A DNA stretch of 27,905 nucleotides, from positions 1-27,905 of the forward strand of contig CAYGDW010000037.1 in assembly GCA_964348755.1 (NCBI GenBank). Reading direction: 5' to 3'. The notes beneath the pieces are model-generated. The model did no database searches. It saw only the letters and a list, made by a program, of their open reading frames with translations, and was not told the DNA's origin. The translations under genes were made by a program, and so were the position numbers. The DNA comes from UBA7960 sp964348755. GTDB lineage: Bacteria > Bacteroidota > Bacteroidia > Bacteroidales > UBA7960. Positions 1 to 9,161 of this stretch are shown piece by piece. The stretch's first letter is position 1; the number at the start of each line of letters is the position of its first letter.

Positions 1-105
1 GGCCGGAATCATTTAATATATATAGTTTCACATAAAATTTCTGGTCAGCAGTTTTCTCTAAAGGTTTATACTTCTGAATTTTAATCTTTTTAAACTCATC
101 ATCAC

Positions 106-1131
106 ATGAAAAAGAGCTTTGTAATTTTCGCGATTATGGTTGCTTTTGCTGTCTCGGCCAGTGCCCAGCGGGTAGTTGCACTGCACTCGGCCACCGGGGT
201 TTCTATGTATTCTGGGGTAAACCCATTTATTGACGCTTACAATGCTGCCCAGCCGGGCGATACCATTTACCTCTCGGGTGGCAGTTTTGCTGTGCCGGGA
301 GTTTTTGACAAGCGCCTGCTCATATTCGGAGCAGGTTATCACCCTACCTCAACCCAGGCCACAAACCCTACACTTCTAAGCAATAATTTCCTAATTGGAG
401 GAAATGCCGATAACCTAATTATTGAAGGGGTGCAGTTTGCGGCTGGTATTTCCGTTGACAATAATGTTTCGGTAAGTTTTATTACTATAAAACGAAGCCG
501 GATTAATGGCGGAATTGGTTTTTATGGTGACTTGAGCAACCCCTGCCTAAACAATGTTTTGACCGAATGTGTAATAATTGGCGATATTTTTTTAACCAAC
601 GCCACCAACACTCTTATTTCCAACAGCATAATACAGGACCGGATTATTATTTCAAAGTCTAATTCTATTAAAAACAATGTTTTATTGGCCAACCGGGCAA
701 ATTGGAATGATGGGGTTTTCCATTCGACCTCCAATACCGAAATATCGAACAATGTTTTTCTTACCACAAATAATCTTTTTGCCGGCACTGCCGACGGAAA
801 CCTCCTTTTTAATAATGTTTTTGTGCATCCCACTCCAGCATTTGGCAGCAACCCCATTTCCGGTGGCAATTACCTTAATGTGGCCCTGGCAGATATTTTT
901 GTGTCGCATACTGGCCACGAATTTAGTTACAACAGCAATTTTAACCTTAAAACTCCGGCGCAACATCTCGGCAACGATGGCAAGGAGGTTGGTATTTATG
1001 GTGGCCTTTTTCCGTTTAAGCCTGGGGCAATACCCATTAATCCATATATTAGCCTTAAAAATATAGCCGCACAAACCACTTCTGACGGTAAGCTTAGTGT
1101 GGAAATTAAAGTTGAAGCCCAAACCCGATAA
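106..1131 (+). CDS. Secreted right-handed parallel beta-helix protein
   Basis: A 341-residue protein with a clear Sec signal peptide (Lys-Lys, hydrophobic core, cleavage after about Ala20 in SASAQ). From about residue 55 onward it consists of short strands ending in Asn or Gly, with recurring patterns such as NNVxxxN, ISNSIIQ, IKNNVLL and ISNNVFLT. These are asparagine-ladder turns typical of pectate-lyase-like beta-helices. I see no conserved lyase or hydrolase catalytic set, so it is more likely a structural or binding protein than an identified enzyme. It ends in a compact C-terminal segment (NPYISLKNIAAQTTSDGKL) that looks like a conserved cap rather than a T9SS sorting domain. The next gene starts 10 bp after the stop, so the two are probably co-transcribed. 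The A/T-rich leader offers no Shine-Dalgarno site, as is usual in Bacteroidota. Function unknown. Confidence 0.8.
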   Translation: MKKSFVIFAIMVAFAVSASAQRVVALHSATGVSMYSGVNPFIDAYNAAQPGDTIYLSGGSFAVPGVFDKRLLIFGAGYHPTSTQATNPTLLSNNFLIGGNADNLIIEGVQFAAGISVDNNVSVSFITIKRSRINGGIGFYGDLSNPCLNNVLTECVIIGDIFLTNATNTLISNSIIQDRIIISKSNSIKNNVLLANRANWNDGVFHSTSNTEISNNVFLTTNNLFAGTADGNLLFNNVFVHPTPAFGSNPISGGNYLNVALADIFVSHTGHEFSYNSNFNLKTPAQHLGNDGKEVGIYGGLFPFKPGAIPINPYISLKNIAAQTTSDGKLSVEIKVEAQTR

Positions 1132-1141
1132 ACCTGGTGCC

Positions 1142-2955
1142 ATGAGAGGCTTATTTTTTTTCCTGATCAGTTGGGGTTTGGTTTCCGCAAATGCCCAACC
1201 ACTTGTTGCGGGCTATGAATACTGGTTCAACAACAACTCCGGAGCCAGGGTACGGTCCTCAGTGACAGCCACAACCCAGGCCACAATTAGTTTTGAGGCA
1301 TCAACCAGCGGATTGCCAACCGGNNNNNNNNNNNNNNNNNNNNNNNNNNNNNNNNNNNNNNNNNNNNNNNNNNNNNNNNNNNNNNNNNNNNNNNNNNNNN
1401 NNNNNNNNNNNNNNNNNNNNNNNCCACAACCCAGGCCACAATTAGTTTTGAGGCATCAACCAGCGGATTGCCAACCGGGGTACACCTGTTTCACATTAGG
1501 GGCTTCGATACCAATGGAAAATTTAGCCCGACCCTAAGCCAGTTCTTTTATAAAATGCCAACAGTTATTGCCGAAAACCCACACATAATGGCTTATCAAT
1601 ACTGGCTAAACAACAATTTTGGCAATGCAGTGCTGGTTGGCACACCAGCCCAGGCTGTAATAACGCTCAATGAAATGGTAAACCTGAACGACCTTCCGAC
1701 AGGAATACACAGTTTTTCAATTAGGTTTAAGGACAACAGGAATACTTGGAGTGCGCCTATGGTGCAATTTTTTTACAAAATACCCCTTACCAACGATCAA
1801 GACTCCAAAATTGTGGCCTACCAATTCTGGACTAACAACAATTTTGGTGGCGCAGTGCTTGTAAATACTTCCCCGCAACAGCAATTGGTGGTTTCCGAAC
1901 TTTTTAACATTAGCAGCCTGGGCAGCGGAATGCATAGTTTCTCTATAAGGCTCAAAGACAACCGAGGGTTATGGAGTTCGCCCATCAGTCAGTTTTTTTA
2001 TCGAATTCCTCAATTGCAAGGATTAACCAGCAACCAGCTCACTGCCTACCGCTACTGGTTTAACCATAATGAGCAGGATGCTGTTTTTGTTGAACTTGAA
2101 ATACCGGTACAACCTCTTGACCTAATTAAAAATTTCGACCTTGCCAGGCAGCCCAAAGGTCAGCACAGTATTCATTTTCAATTCAGAGACGCTATTGGCT
2201 TATGGAGTCAGGTTACTACAGATGTGATAACCAAAAATCCGCTTCCAATTGCCGATTTTAGCTATACTCTTTCCCAGCACTGCGATTCCACCACCATTTC
2301 TTTTACCGACCGGAGCATTGATGCCGTTAGCTATCTATGGAATTTTGGCGATGGAAAAACAAGCAACCAAAGGCAACCCGTGTATGCCTATAAAGTTGGC
2401 GGAACCTATACTGTAAGCCTTAAGGTTGCTGACCCTACTGCAGGCCTGGACAGTACGCTGACCCGCCAAATTATTGTTCCTGTAAGGAAAGTTGATACCG
2501 GAGTTGACCAGGCAGGCATTGTGCTCACATCGCGAAACGCTAATGCAACTTACCAATGGCTGGACTGCAACACGAATTTAAGCCCGGTTCAGGGCCAGAC
2601 TGGCCGTTCGTTTACACCGGCTGTTAATGGCCGGTATGCTGTTGAGGTAACTCAGGACGGATGCAAGGCCGTATCAGATTGTTTCCAGATTATCAGCGTA
2701 AGCATTCCGGAGGCAGGTTCGGGTGCTGTAAGGTTATTTCCAAACCCCAATACTGGCCAGTTTACCATTGATCTTGGCAAGTACAAAAGCAATGTATCGA
2801 TCTCGGTATTTGATCAGCATGGCCGAAAAGCAAGCGAAACTCATTCGGATTTTGGTCGCGAATTTGTGCTAAACCTTAGGCTGGCACCAGGAATTTATTT
2901 TTTGATTATTACAGCCAATGGCGAAACTTCAAATCTTAAATTTGTTGTAAATTGA
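1142..2955 (+). CDS. T9SS-sorted YWFNNN-repeat protein with PKD domain (interrupted by assembly gap)
   Basis: The start is the ATG at 1142, which begins a signal peptide (MRGLFFFLISWGLVSANAQ). Reading continues to the N-gap and resumes after it in a different raw frame. If the 55-bp repeat flanking the gap is collapsed, the gene becomes one 552-residue frame. It has four repeats of about 75 residues (approximately 23-88, 98-163, 172-237, 249-312), each starting AYxYWxNNN and ending WSxPxxQFFYKIP. A PKD domain follows (about 316-395, with YLWNFGDGKTS), then an Ig-like stretch with cysteines, and a type A T9SS C-terminal domain (about 475-552: LFPNPNTGQF ... PGIYFLII). It is therefore predicted to be exported through the outer membrane and anchored or released at the surface. 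The repeats suggest binding or adhesion, but no enzymatic motif is visible. Automatic annotation will probably split it in two. It is convergent with the regulator gene, which ends 33 bp away. Confidence 0.78.
1269..1478 (+). repeat. Identical 55-bp direct repeat flanking the N-gap
   Basis: Bases 1269-1323 and 1424-1478 are identical over 55 bp and directly abut the two sides of the gap. Both copies read in the same protein frame (TTQATISFEASTSGLPTG). This is what a de Bruijn graph assembler leaves when two contigs end in the same k-mer. Either the contigs simply overlap, or near-identical repeat units of the protein were collapsed here. Confidence 0.95.
1324..1423. other. 100-N scaffold gap
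   Basis: Exactly 100 undetermined bases, the conventional placeholder for a gap of unknown length. It lies inside the YWFNNN-repeat gene and breaks its reading frame. Confidence 0.99.
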
Positions 2956-2988
2956 ATGTTTTGCAACTGATATTTTACGGCAATTGAA

Positions 2989-5805
2989 TTAGCGTTTCAG
3001 GATTATTTCAATCAGGTTTTCATCGTGGTTGAGCCGCATTTTTTTTCGGAGCTTATAACGGTGGTTTTCGACCCCGCGTACCGATATGCCCATAAGTGGC
3101 GCTATTTCTTTCGATGCCAGGTTCATTCGCAGAAATGCGCACAATCGGAGGTCTTTGGGCGTTAATTCAGGGAATTGGTCTTTCAGTTTTTGAAGAAATT
3201 GCTCGTGGGCCCGCTCAAAATTGGTTTCAAATAGGCTCCAGTCATCAGAATTAGAAATATTTTCATCTATTTTTGAGGTTACATGGAAGTAATATTTGTC
3301 GGGAAAACGCGATCCAAGTTGCTCCTTTTGTTGATTCAAAATTTCTTTGAGTTTCATTAGGAATTCGTTTTTCTTGATGTTGGCCATAGTAAGGTTTGCA
3401 AGTTCTTTGCATTTGTGTTCCACTTCGTTACTGAGCTTTTCGTTTCGAAGCTTTGTCAATTCCTGTTCGCGTTTTTCAATTTTCAGACGCGCCCTTTTGC
3501 GGGTTTTGCGGATAGTCCAGTTTTGCAGTCCGAAAAAAAGACCCAGGCCTATTATCAAATAACCCGTTTTGGCCCACGATGACAAATAGAATGGAGGCAG
3601 TATTTTAAGTGTAATGCTTTCCTGGAGGCTCTCATTTTCCCAGGCATCCACTGCTTTTACCAGCAGTTGATACGTACCTTGCGGCAAACGATCGAAACTG
3701 AAAACCGGTTCGGATTGTTTTTCTGACCAATTGGTGTCAATACCCTTTAACAAGTATTTGTATTGTATTGGAAAATGTGTGTAGTGCGGAAACGAATAGC
3801 GCAGCCTTACATTTTGAAACCTATACCTCACAGTTACCACACCATTTTCGGCCAGGGCGTAGGTCTCCGGCTCCTTGAAACCCGAAAGGGATACCTCGCG
3901 AAGAGATGGATGGAATTGGGTAATGCGGGAAGGTCTGATTTGTTCAAAAGTGATGGCTGCAATTCCGTTTTCGAGACAAATAATGGCACTTGTTGGCCCA
4001 GTAGGGTAAATATTCTCGAAATCATCTATCAGGCCGTTGTTCGAAAAAATAGACCGCGGAATATGATTGATAAGTTCTACCCGTTTGTTGAAAATGTGAA
4101 ACAACCCTATTGCCTGGCGTGTAATAAACCAGTAATGGTGCCCGGGGGCTTCAACAATGCGTGTCGCCTGTGCAAATTTCCCAAGGCTTTCATTCAGAAA
4201 GGTGTAAGGCACAATTTTGTCGCCAATATCATCGTAGGTAAAAAGTGAATCGCCGGTTGTAAAAACTATCCGGTTTTCGATTTTAAATACATGCACTGAA
4301 AGGTCTTTTCTGAATGGCGATTGCTGGCCGAAGTATCTTATGTTTATAACGCTGTCGCGCGAAGTATTTAACTGAAGCTGATAAACGCCTCTGTGCATAT
4401 GGCTTGCCCATAAATTGCCCCGGTGGTCAAGCTCAATATACCTGATCAGGTCGAAAAAACCGTGTACAAGTTTTTCTTCTCTAAACCCAATACCCTCTGC
4501 CTTAATTTTTACCAGGTTGTTGTATGTCGATGCGAAAAAACTTCCTGGCTTCAACGGATCTTCTTTTAGGCAAAAACCCCCAGCCTGGGTTGAAAGTTGC
4601 CTTATAACCGAATTTTTAATGGTAATGATGCCTTCGTTGTATCCAACAAACAAATGGTCGCCAATTTGCTTACAAAACCAAACCTGCCCCTGTGTTTCGG
4701 GCACCAGCCTAAAGGCTTCAACCCCTTGGTTCTGGTTTTTGTAAAACAAACCCTGGTTGGTCCCAAGGTAAACCTTCCCTTCAAACAGGGCAATATCATA
4801 TACACTCCCGATATCCTTAACTTGCTTTACGTTAATAGTAAGGCTGGTGTCGGAAGAAATAAAACCTATACCGTTGTCAAGGGCAAGCCAAACATTTCCA
4901 AAACTGTCGGATGATATGCCAAGAACGGTATTGTTTTGAAGGCCATTTTCAGAATTGTATTGCGAAATAAACCTGCCCTGAAAATCAAAAATTACCAACC
5001 CATCAGAAATGGTTCCAATAATTATATTTCCATCATTGCAAATATGAGCCCTGTTTACTTCATGGTTTATGAAATAATTACTCCATGAAGAATTCCAGGT
5101 TTTTACGGTTTTACCATCCCAAATAAAAATACCTTTGGTGGAGGTGCCAATCAGCATTTTGGTTTCCTGGTAGGGCAGTATAAATTTTATGATGGTACCC
5201 TGAAAAGTCGGATCGATAAGGAGTGGAACGGCTTGGTCGTTTTCAATTGTAAAAAGCCCGTTATCCCTCACTGCAACTATTATCCTGTTGCCAACCCTTT
5301 TCATGGTATTGACAAAACCCGGAAACCTGACAGGGAATATTTTGCCGTTATGTAAAACAAGTATTTTATCAAACGATTGAAAATAAATTTTTTGGTTCAG
5401 GCCGGTAATGCCCCAGAATTCGTCGTTCTTTGAAAAAAATTGCCCGGCAAGTTTGTTCAATGAGGTGTATTCCAGATTTCCGCTGGCCGATTTCTTCCAG
5501 AACCCAATTTCCCTGTAGCCTGCCGTATAAACGAGGCTGTCAGAATGGCAATATACTGCCCTCATTATGGTTTCGCCAGGCAAAGCCATAAGTTCCCAAT
5601 TACTTCCATCAAACTCGAGAAGCCCTTTATGGTTGGCAAAATAGATAAAACCGCCCGGAGTAATATCGACCGACCAGTTTTGATTAGCAGCTTTGTAAAC
5701 AGTTTTTGGGAAGTTTTTTACCCCTGAAATATAACCGGAGGTATTTGCTGCAAAAGCAAAAAATACAAAACCAAAAAATATTAACCTCAAATGTTTAATT
5801 AACAT
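2989..5805 (-). CDS. Membrane-spanning propeller/Y_Y_Y/LuxR-HTH transcriptional regulator (HTCS-like without kinase)
   Basis: A 938-residue protein. The ATG at 5805 was chosen because it opens directly into a signal sequence or N-terminal membrane anchor (MLIKHLRLIFFGFVFFAF); a longer frame reaching 5907 adds an unlikely leader. The first ~630 residues hold repeated beta-propeller blades (NGLQNNTVLGISSDSFGNVW, IELDHRGNLWASHMHRGVYQL), as in sensor domains of hybrid two-component systems. A Y_Y_Y domain follows (about 660-745: YKYLLKGIDTNWSE ... YQLLVKAVDAWEN). One transmembrane helix lies near 748-765, then a basic coiled coil, and a LuxR-type HTH in the last ~60 residues (TPKDLRLCAFLRMNLASKEI ... 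GVENHRYKLRKKM). There is no histidine kinase, receiver or AraC domain. It is divergent from the SusC gene, so it is the likely sensor-regulator of the PUL: a periplasmic or surface-glycan fragment would be sensed outside and signalled to the HTH across the membrane. Confidence 0.85.
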   Translation of the reverse strand: MLIKHLRLIFFGFVFFAFAANTSGYISGVKNFPKTVYKAANQNWSVDITPGGFIYFANHKGLLEFDGSNWELMALPGETIMRAVYCHSDSLVYTAGYREIGFWKKSASGNLEYTSLNKLAGQFFSKNDEFWGITGLNQKIYFQSFDKILVLHNGKIFPVRFPGFVNTMKRVGNRIIVAVRDNGLFTIENDQAVPLLIDPTFQGTIIKFILPYQETKMLIGTSTKGIFIWDGKTVKTWNSSWSNYFINHEVNRAHICNDGNIIIGTISDGLVIFDFQGRFISQYNSENGLQNNTVLGISSDSFGNVWLALDNGIGFISSDTSLTINVKQVKDIGSVYDIALFEGKVYLGTNQGLFYKNQNQGVEAFRLVPETQGQVWFCKQIGDHLFVGYNEGIITIKNSVIRQLSTQAGGFCLKEDPLKPGSFFASTYNNLVKIKAEGIGFREEKLVHGFFDLIRYIELDHRGNLWASHMHRGVYQLQLNTSRDSVINIRYFGQQSPFRKDLSVHVFKIENRIVFTTGDSLFTYDDIGDKIVPYTFLNESLGKFAQATRIVEAPGHHYWFITRQAIGLFHIFNKRVELINHIPRSIFSNNGLIDDFENIYPTGPTSAIICLENGIAAITFEQIRPSRITQFHPSLREVSLSGFKEPETYALAENGVVTVRYRFQNVRLRYSFPHYTHFPIQYKYLLKGIDTNWSEKQSEPVFSFDRLPQGTYQLLVKAVDAWENESLQESITLKILPPFYLSSWAKTGYLIIGLGLFFGLQNWTIRKTRKRARLKIEKREQELTKLRNEKLSNEVEHKCKELANLTMANIKKNEFLMKLKEILNQQKEQLGSRFPDKYYFHVTSKIDENISNSDDWSLFETNFERAHEQFLQKLKDQFPELTPKDLRLCAFLRMNLASKEIAPLMGISVRGVENHRYKLRKKMRLNHDENLIEIILKR

Positions 5806-5818
5806 ATTATGCATTTGA

Positions 5819-5854
5819 CAAAGATAAATTATTTGACTTGATAATTTGCCCAAA
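5819..5854 (-). promoter_or_regulatory. Candidate promoter of the regulator gene
   Basis: On the minus strand TATCTTTG (5826-5819) matches the Bacteroidota -7 box TAnnTTTG exactly. A TTTG at 5854-5851 lies 24 bp upstream, slightly wider than the usual spacing. The predicted transcript would begin only about 8 nt before the ATG at 5805, giving a nearly leaderless mRNA. Confidence 0.4.
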
Positions 5855-5907
5855 ATCAACAAATTCCTAATTTCTTTCTTGAACGAAATAATACATTTTT
5901 TCTGCAA

Positions 5908-5945
5908 AAATTTACAAAAAATTGAAATTGAAATTTACAAAAAAT
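5908..5945. repeat. Two 15-bp direct repeats, candidate operator
   Basis: AAATTTACAAAAAAT occurs at 5908-5922 and again at 5931-5945, 23 bp start to start, which is about two helical turns. Same-face spacing in the regulator-SusC intergenic region fits a dimeric DNA-binding protein such as the adjacent LuxR-HTH regulator. A/T-rich composition makes chance repeats more likely, so this is only a candidate. Confidence 0.35.
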
Positions 5946-6072
5946 ATGAATGGATATGATATAATAACCTGAAAAAAAGATAAATAAAGTGAAATATTTT
6001 TTTTGGTGTAATAATTATGAGGTTAGAAAAATATCTCTTTTCGGCTGGTGAAACAGAAGTGTATTGAAAAAC

Positions 6073-6103
6073 TTTCATTGAGGTTAAATTCAGATTACTT
6101 TCG
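6073..6103 (+). promoter_or_regulatory. Candidate SusC-operon promoter
   Basis: TACTTTCG (6096-6103) differs by one base from the TAnnTTTG -7 consensus. TTTC (6073-6076), one base from the -33 TTTG, lies exactly 19 bp upstream. This would start transcription about 20-25 nt before the SusC ATG. Imperfect boxes suit a promoter that needs activation. Confidence 0.35.
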
Positions 6104-6130
6104 GCAACCAACAAATTAAAACCACAATAT

Positions 6131-9100
6131 ATGAAAAGACTTTTGTTTTTCCTTTTTCTCATTTTGTCGGTGGCCGTTGTAAATGCGCAGCAACGCATGG
6201 TTGTTACCGGCAAGGTTACTGACAGGACAAACCTGGGGCTACCGGGTGTAACTATTCTGGAGAAAGGCACTATGAACGGGACAATTACCGATATTGAGGG
6301 TAATTATTCTTTTCAGGTGCCTGCCAATGCTACCCTGGTGTTCAGCTTTATTGGTTTTCAGCCTGGCGAACAAATAGTAGGTGGACGTTCCATTATCAAT
6401 GTGCAATTGATTGAAGCCGCACTTTCTCTTGACGAGGTGGTTGTAATTGGCTATGGCACGTTGAGGGTAAAAGATTTAACCTCCTCTATTACTACAGTAC
6501 GGAGTGAAGACCTTGTTAGAACTCCGGCCGGTCATGGCATGCAGGCACTGCAGGGCAAGGTTGCCGGCTTGCAGATTGTTAGCAGCGGAGCCCCCGGCTC
6601 TTCGCCAACGGTTCGTGTAAGGGGTATAGGCTCATATCCCGGACGTGATGCCGAGTCTCCTCTTTATGTTGTTGATGGAATGTTTTTTGACAACATCGAT
6701 TTTATTAACCCTTCTGACATTGCATCTATTTCTGTTTTAAAGGATGCTTCTGCTGCTGCAATTTTTGGCGTACGTGCTGCCAATGGTGTTATTCTGGTCG
6801 AAACCAAATCCGGTCAGATTAACCAAAAACCCGAAATTGTGTACGAAGGATATTCGGGTATTCAGGTTGCCCAAAATGTATTGAAGATGGCCAATGCCGA
6901 ACAATATACCAATATGGCCCTTGAGTCGGGATCGGCTGCCGATGCAGGCTACATAATTAATGCCATGCAACGCTACGGCCGAAGCCGGATAAATCCTAAT
7001 GTGCCCAATGTTAATACAGATTGGTATAAGGAAATTCTGCGGCCGGCAAGCATTCAAAACCATGGTCTGTCATTTTCAGGCGGTACCGAAAGTGCTACTT
7101 ACTCTGTTGGGGTAAATTACTTTTTGCAGGATGGGATCCTTGATATGCAAAACGAGTTTGAAAGGTTTAACCTCCGCTCGAAAATTGATTTTAAAGCAAA
7201 TGACTGGCTCACTATTGGCGGGAACATGATTTTCAGCAATGCGCAAACCTATGGCGCTCAAAACAGTGCCTGGGAACAAGCCTATTTTGCAGTGCCCATT
7301 TTGCCTGTTTACGACGACGAAAACATTGCTGCCTCGCCAATTCGGTATGCCTCGGCTATAAACCTTGGTTACAGGGGTTCGCAAAACCCTATGCCTACCA
7401 TGGAATATAATTTTAACCGGTTCAGAAATCGTAAATTGGTTGCCAATGTTTTTGCCAAGGTCGATATCATACCCGAAAAGCTCGAATTCAAATCAACTTA
7501 CAATCATGGTTTTTCGGCCCTAAACGACCGCAATGTAGGAGTTCCTTACACTATTGACCATTTGTCGGGAAGGCCCTTATCAACCATTAACAAATCAAAT
7601 TCAATTTACTCCGATCAAAGCTGGGACAATATTTTAACATTTACCAATGTTATTGACCGTCATCGTTTTACGGTTATGGCAGGTACTTCGTTTCGAAGCG
7701 ATACTTACGAGGGAATGTGGTCGGCTGGTATCGATTTTCCTTACCAAAACCAACAAACCTGGTATATTAGCCAGGCCGGCGTAATACCTCCCGGCGGAGT
7801 TGGCGACGGCGGAATGCGTCAGTTTGGGTTTTCTTACCTGGGAAGGGTTTCTTACAGTTTTCACGACCGTTACCTTGCCTATGCAACATTCAGGGCCGAC
7901 GGAAGTTCGAAATACCAGGAAAAATGGGGTTACTTTCCTACAGTAGGTTTAGGATGGATTGTTTCGGAAGAAAACTTTTTGAAAGACAATCCTCACATTG
8001 ATTTTCTCAGACTTCGGGCAAGCTGGGGGCAACTGGGCAACGACAAATTGCCCGCAAGCGATGGGGCTTCAACCACAAACATTGTGCATGTGGCCATTGA
8101 CGGAAGAAGAATTGCCGGACACAAAACCGAAGACAGCTTCTCTTGGCTGAAATGGGAATTAACCGAGGAAACCAACCTGGGGGTAACTGCCATGGGCTTA
8201 GATTCGCGGCTGACACTTGAAGCCGATTATTACATAAGAGATACCAAAAATGCCGTAATCGGGGTTTCAATCCCTTTTACCCGAATTACCGTAATGCGCA
8301 ATGCTGGGGTTTTTCGCAATTCTGGTTTTGAGTTGGCCCTTGGCTGGACCGACAAGCTCGAAAACGGACTGGGCTATAGCCTGGGAGCCAATATGGCTAC
8401 CCTTAAAAATGAGGTGCTTGACCTTTATGGGCAACCATACATTGATGGCGGTTCTGCCGAATTCAGGCAAAGAACTATTGTTGGACATCCGCTTTTGGCT
8501 TTCTTCGGATATGAAGTGGCCGGAGTTTACCAAAATCCGGCTCAGATTACCGCCGATCCAATTGCCGTGGCTAATGGTTTGGTGCCTGGCGATTTTATGT
8601 ATAAAGACCAAAACAACGACCAGAAAATTGATGGGGAAGACCGCGTAATACTTGGTTCGTATTTCCCAAATTTTACCTACGGTTTTAATTCTGGTTTGAG
8701 TTATAAAAACTTTGAACTCGCTGTGTCAATCTTCGGGCAGATGGGCAACAAAATCCTGAACCGCAAACGTGGAGAAATTATTTGGACCAACGACCTGAAT
8801 ATGGATGCTGATTTGGCCATAAACAGATGGCATGGCGAAGGAACATCAAACAAGTACCCATCATCGGCCGGTCTTCGCAAAGGATGGAACCAGCGCATGA
8901 GCAACTATTTTGTTGAAGACGGTTCGTTCTTCAGAATACAGAATGTTCAACTTGCTTACAACCTGCGAAATGTAATTCTTGGCGGGGTTAAAATGCCAGA
9001 TGCCAGGATCTCTTTGACTGCCGAACGTCCTTTTACCCACTTTACCTACAATGGGTTCAATCCTGAAGTCGCCAATGGTATTGACAGGCAGACTTACCCG

Positions 9101-9142
9101 ATTCCTGCTGTTTTTACCATGGGATTAAACGTAAAATTTTAA
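6131..9142 (+). CDS. SusC/RagA-family TonB-linked outer membrane transporter
   Basis: A 1003-residue protein with signal peptide (MKRLLFFLFLILSVAVVNAQ). An N-terminal carboxypeptidase-regulatory-like domain follows (about 24-95: VVTGKVTDRTNLGLPGVTIL ... NYSFQVPA), then the SusC signature region SLDEVVVIGYGT (99-110). The plug domain (about 115-228) includes the usual ALQGKVAGLQI, VRVRGIGS, PLYVVDG and ILKD-type motif SVLKDASAAAIFGVRAANG. A long beta-barrel makes up the rest, with a Ca-site-like loop near DQNNDQKIDGED. It imports oligosaccharides across the outer membrane in complex with the SusD-like protein encoded 19 bp downstream, using TonB energy. It is the first gene of the SusC-SusD-SGBP transcript, and length and domain order are typical. 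Substrate specificity cannot be read from the sequence; the GH144/GH3 neighbours suggest beta-1,2-glucooligosaccharides. Confidence 0.95.
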   Translation: MKRLLFFLFLILSVAVVNAQQRMVVTGKVTDRTNLGLPGVTILEKGTMNGTITDIEGNYSFQVPANATLVFSFIGFQPGEQIVGGRSIINVQLIEAALSLDEVVVIGYGTLRVKDLTSSITTVRSEDLVRTPAGHGMQALQGKVAGLQIVSSGAPGSSPTVRVRGIGSYPGRDAESPLYVVDGMFFDNIDFINPSDIASISVLKDASAAAIFGVRAANGVILVETKSGQINQKPEIVYEGYSGIQVAQNVLKMANAEQYTNMALESGSAADAGYIINAMQRYGRSRINPNVPNVNTDWYKEILRPASIQNHGLSFSGGTESATYSVGVNYFLQDGILDMQNEFERFNLRSKIDFKANDWLTIGGNMIFSNAQTYGAQNSAWEQAYFAVPILPVYDDENIAASPIRYASAINLGYRGSQNPMPTMEYNFNRFRNRKLVANVFAKVDIIPEKLEFKSTYNHGFSALNDRNVGVPYTIDHLSGRPLSTINKSNSIYSDQSWDNILTFTNVIDRHRFTVMAGTSFRSDTYEGMWSAGIDFPYQNQQTWYISQAGVIPPGGVGDGGMRQFGFSYLGRVSYSFHDRYLAYATFRADGSSKYQEKWGYFPTVGLGWIVSEENFLKDNPHIDFLRLRASWGQLGNDKLPASDGASTTNIVHVAIDGRRIAGHKTEDSFSWLKWELTEETNLGVTAMGLDSRLTLEADYYIRDTKNAVIGVSIPFTRITVMRNAGVFRNSGFELALGWTDKLENGLGYSLGANMATLKNEVLDLYGQPYIDGGSAEFRQRTIVGHPLLAFFGYEVAGVYQNPAQITADPIAVANGLVPGDFMYKDQNNDQKIDGEDRVILGSYFPNFTYGFNSGLSYKNFELAVSIFGQMGNKILNRKRGEIIWTNDLNMDADLAINRWHGEGTSNKYPSSAGLRKGWNQRMSNYFVEDGSFFRIQNVQLAYNLRNVILGGVKMPDARISLTAERPFTHFTYNGFNPEVANGIDRQTYPIPAVFTMGLNVKF

Positions 9143-9161
9143 ATCATAAAACACAATCATA

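Larger units (their letters stand above)
5806..6130. other. Regulator-SusC divergent intergenic region
   Basis: This 325-bp A/T-rich region lies between the divergently transcribed regulator and SusC-like genes and should hold both promoters and the regulator binding site. It contains a 15-bp direct repeat, a regulator-side TATCTTTG box and a weaker SusC-side box (listed separately). No RNA gene or convincing small ORF was seen. Confidence 0.7.

Noticed and set aside
3763..4248. Plus-strand open frame of 161 codons inside the regulator gene
   Set aside because: It is antisense to beta-propeller blades with clear protein repeats and shows no motif of its own.
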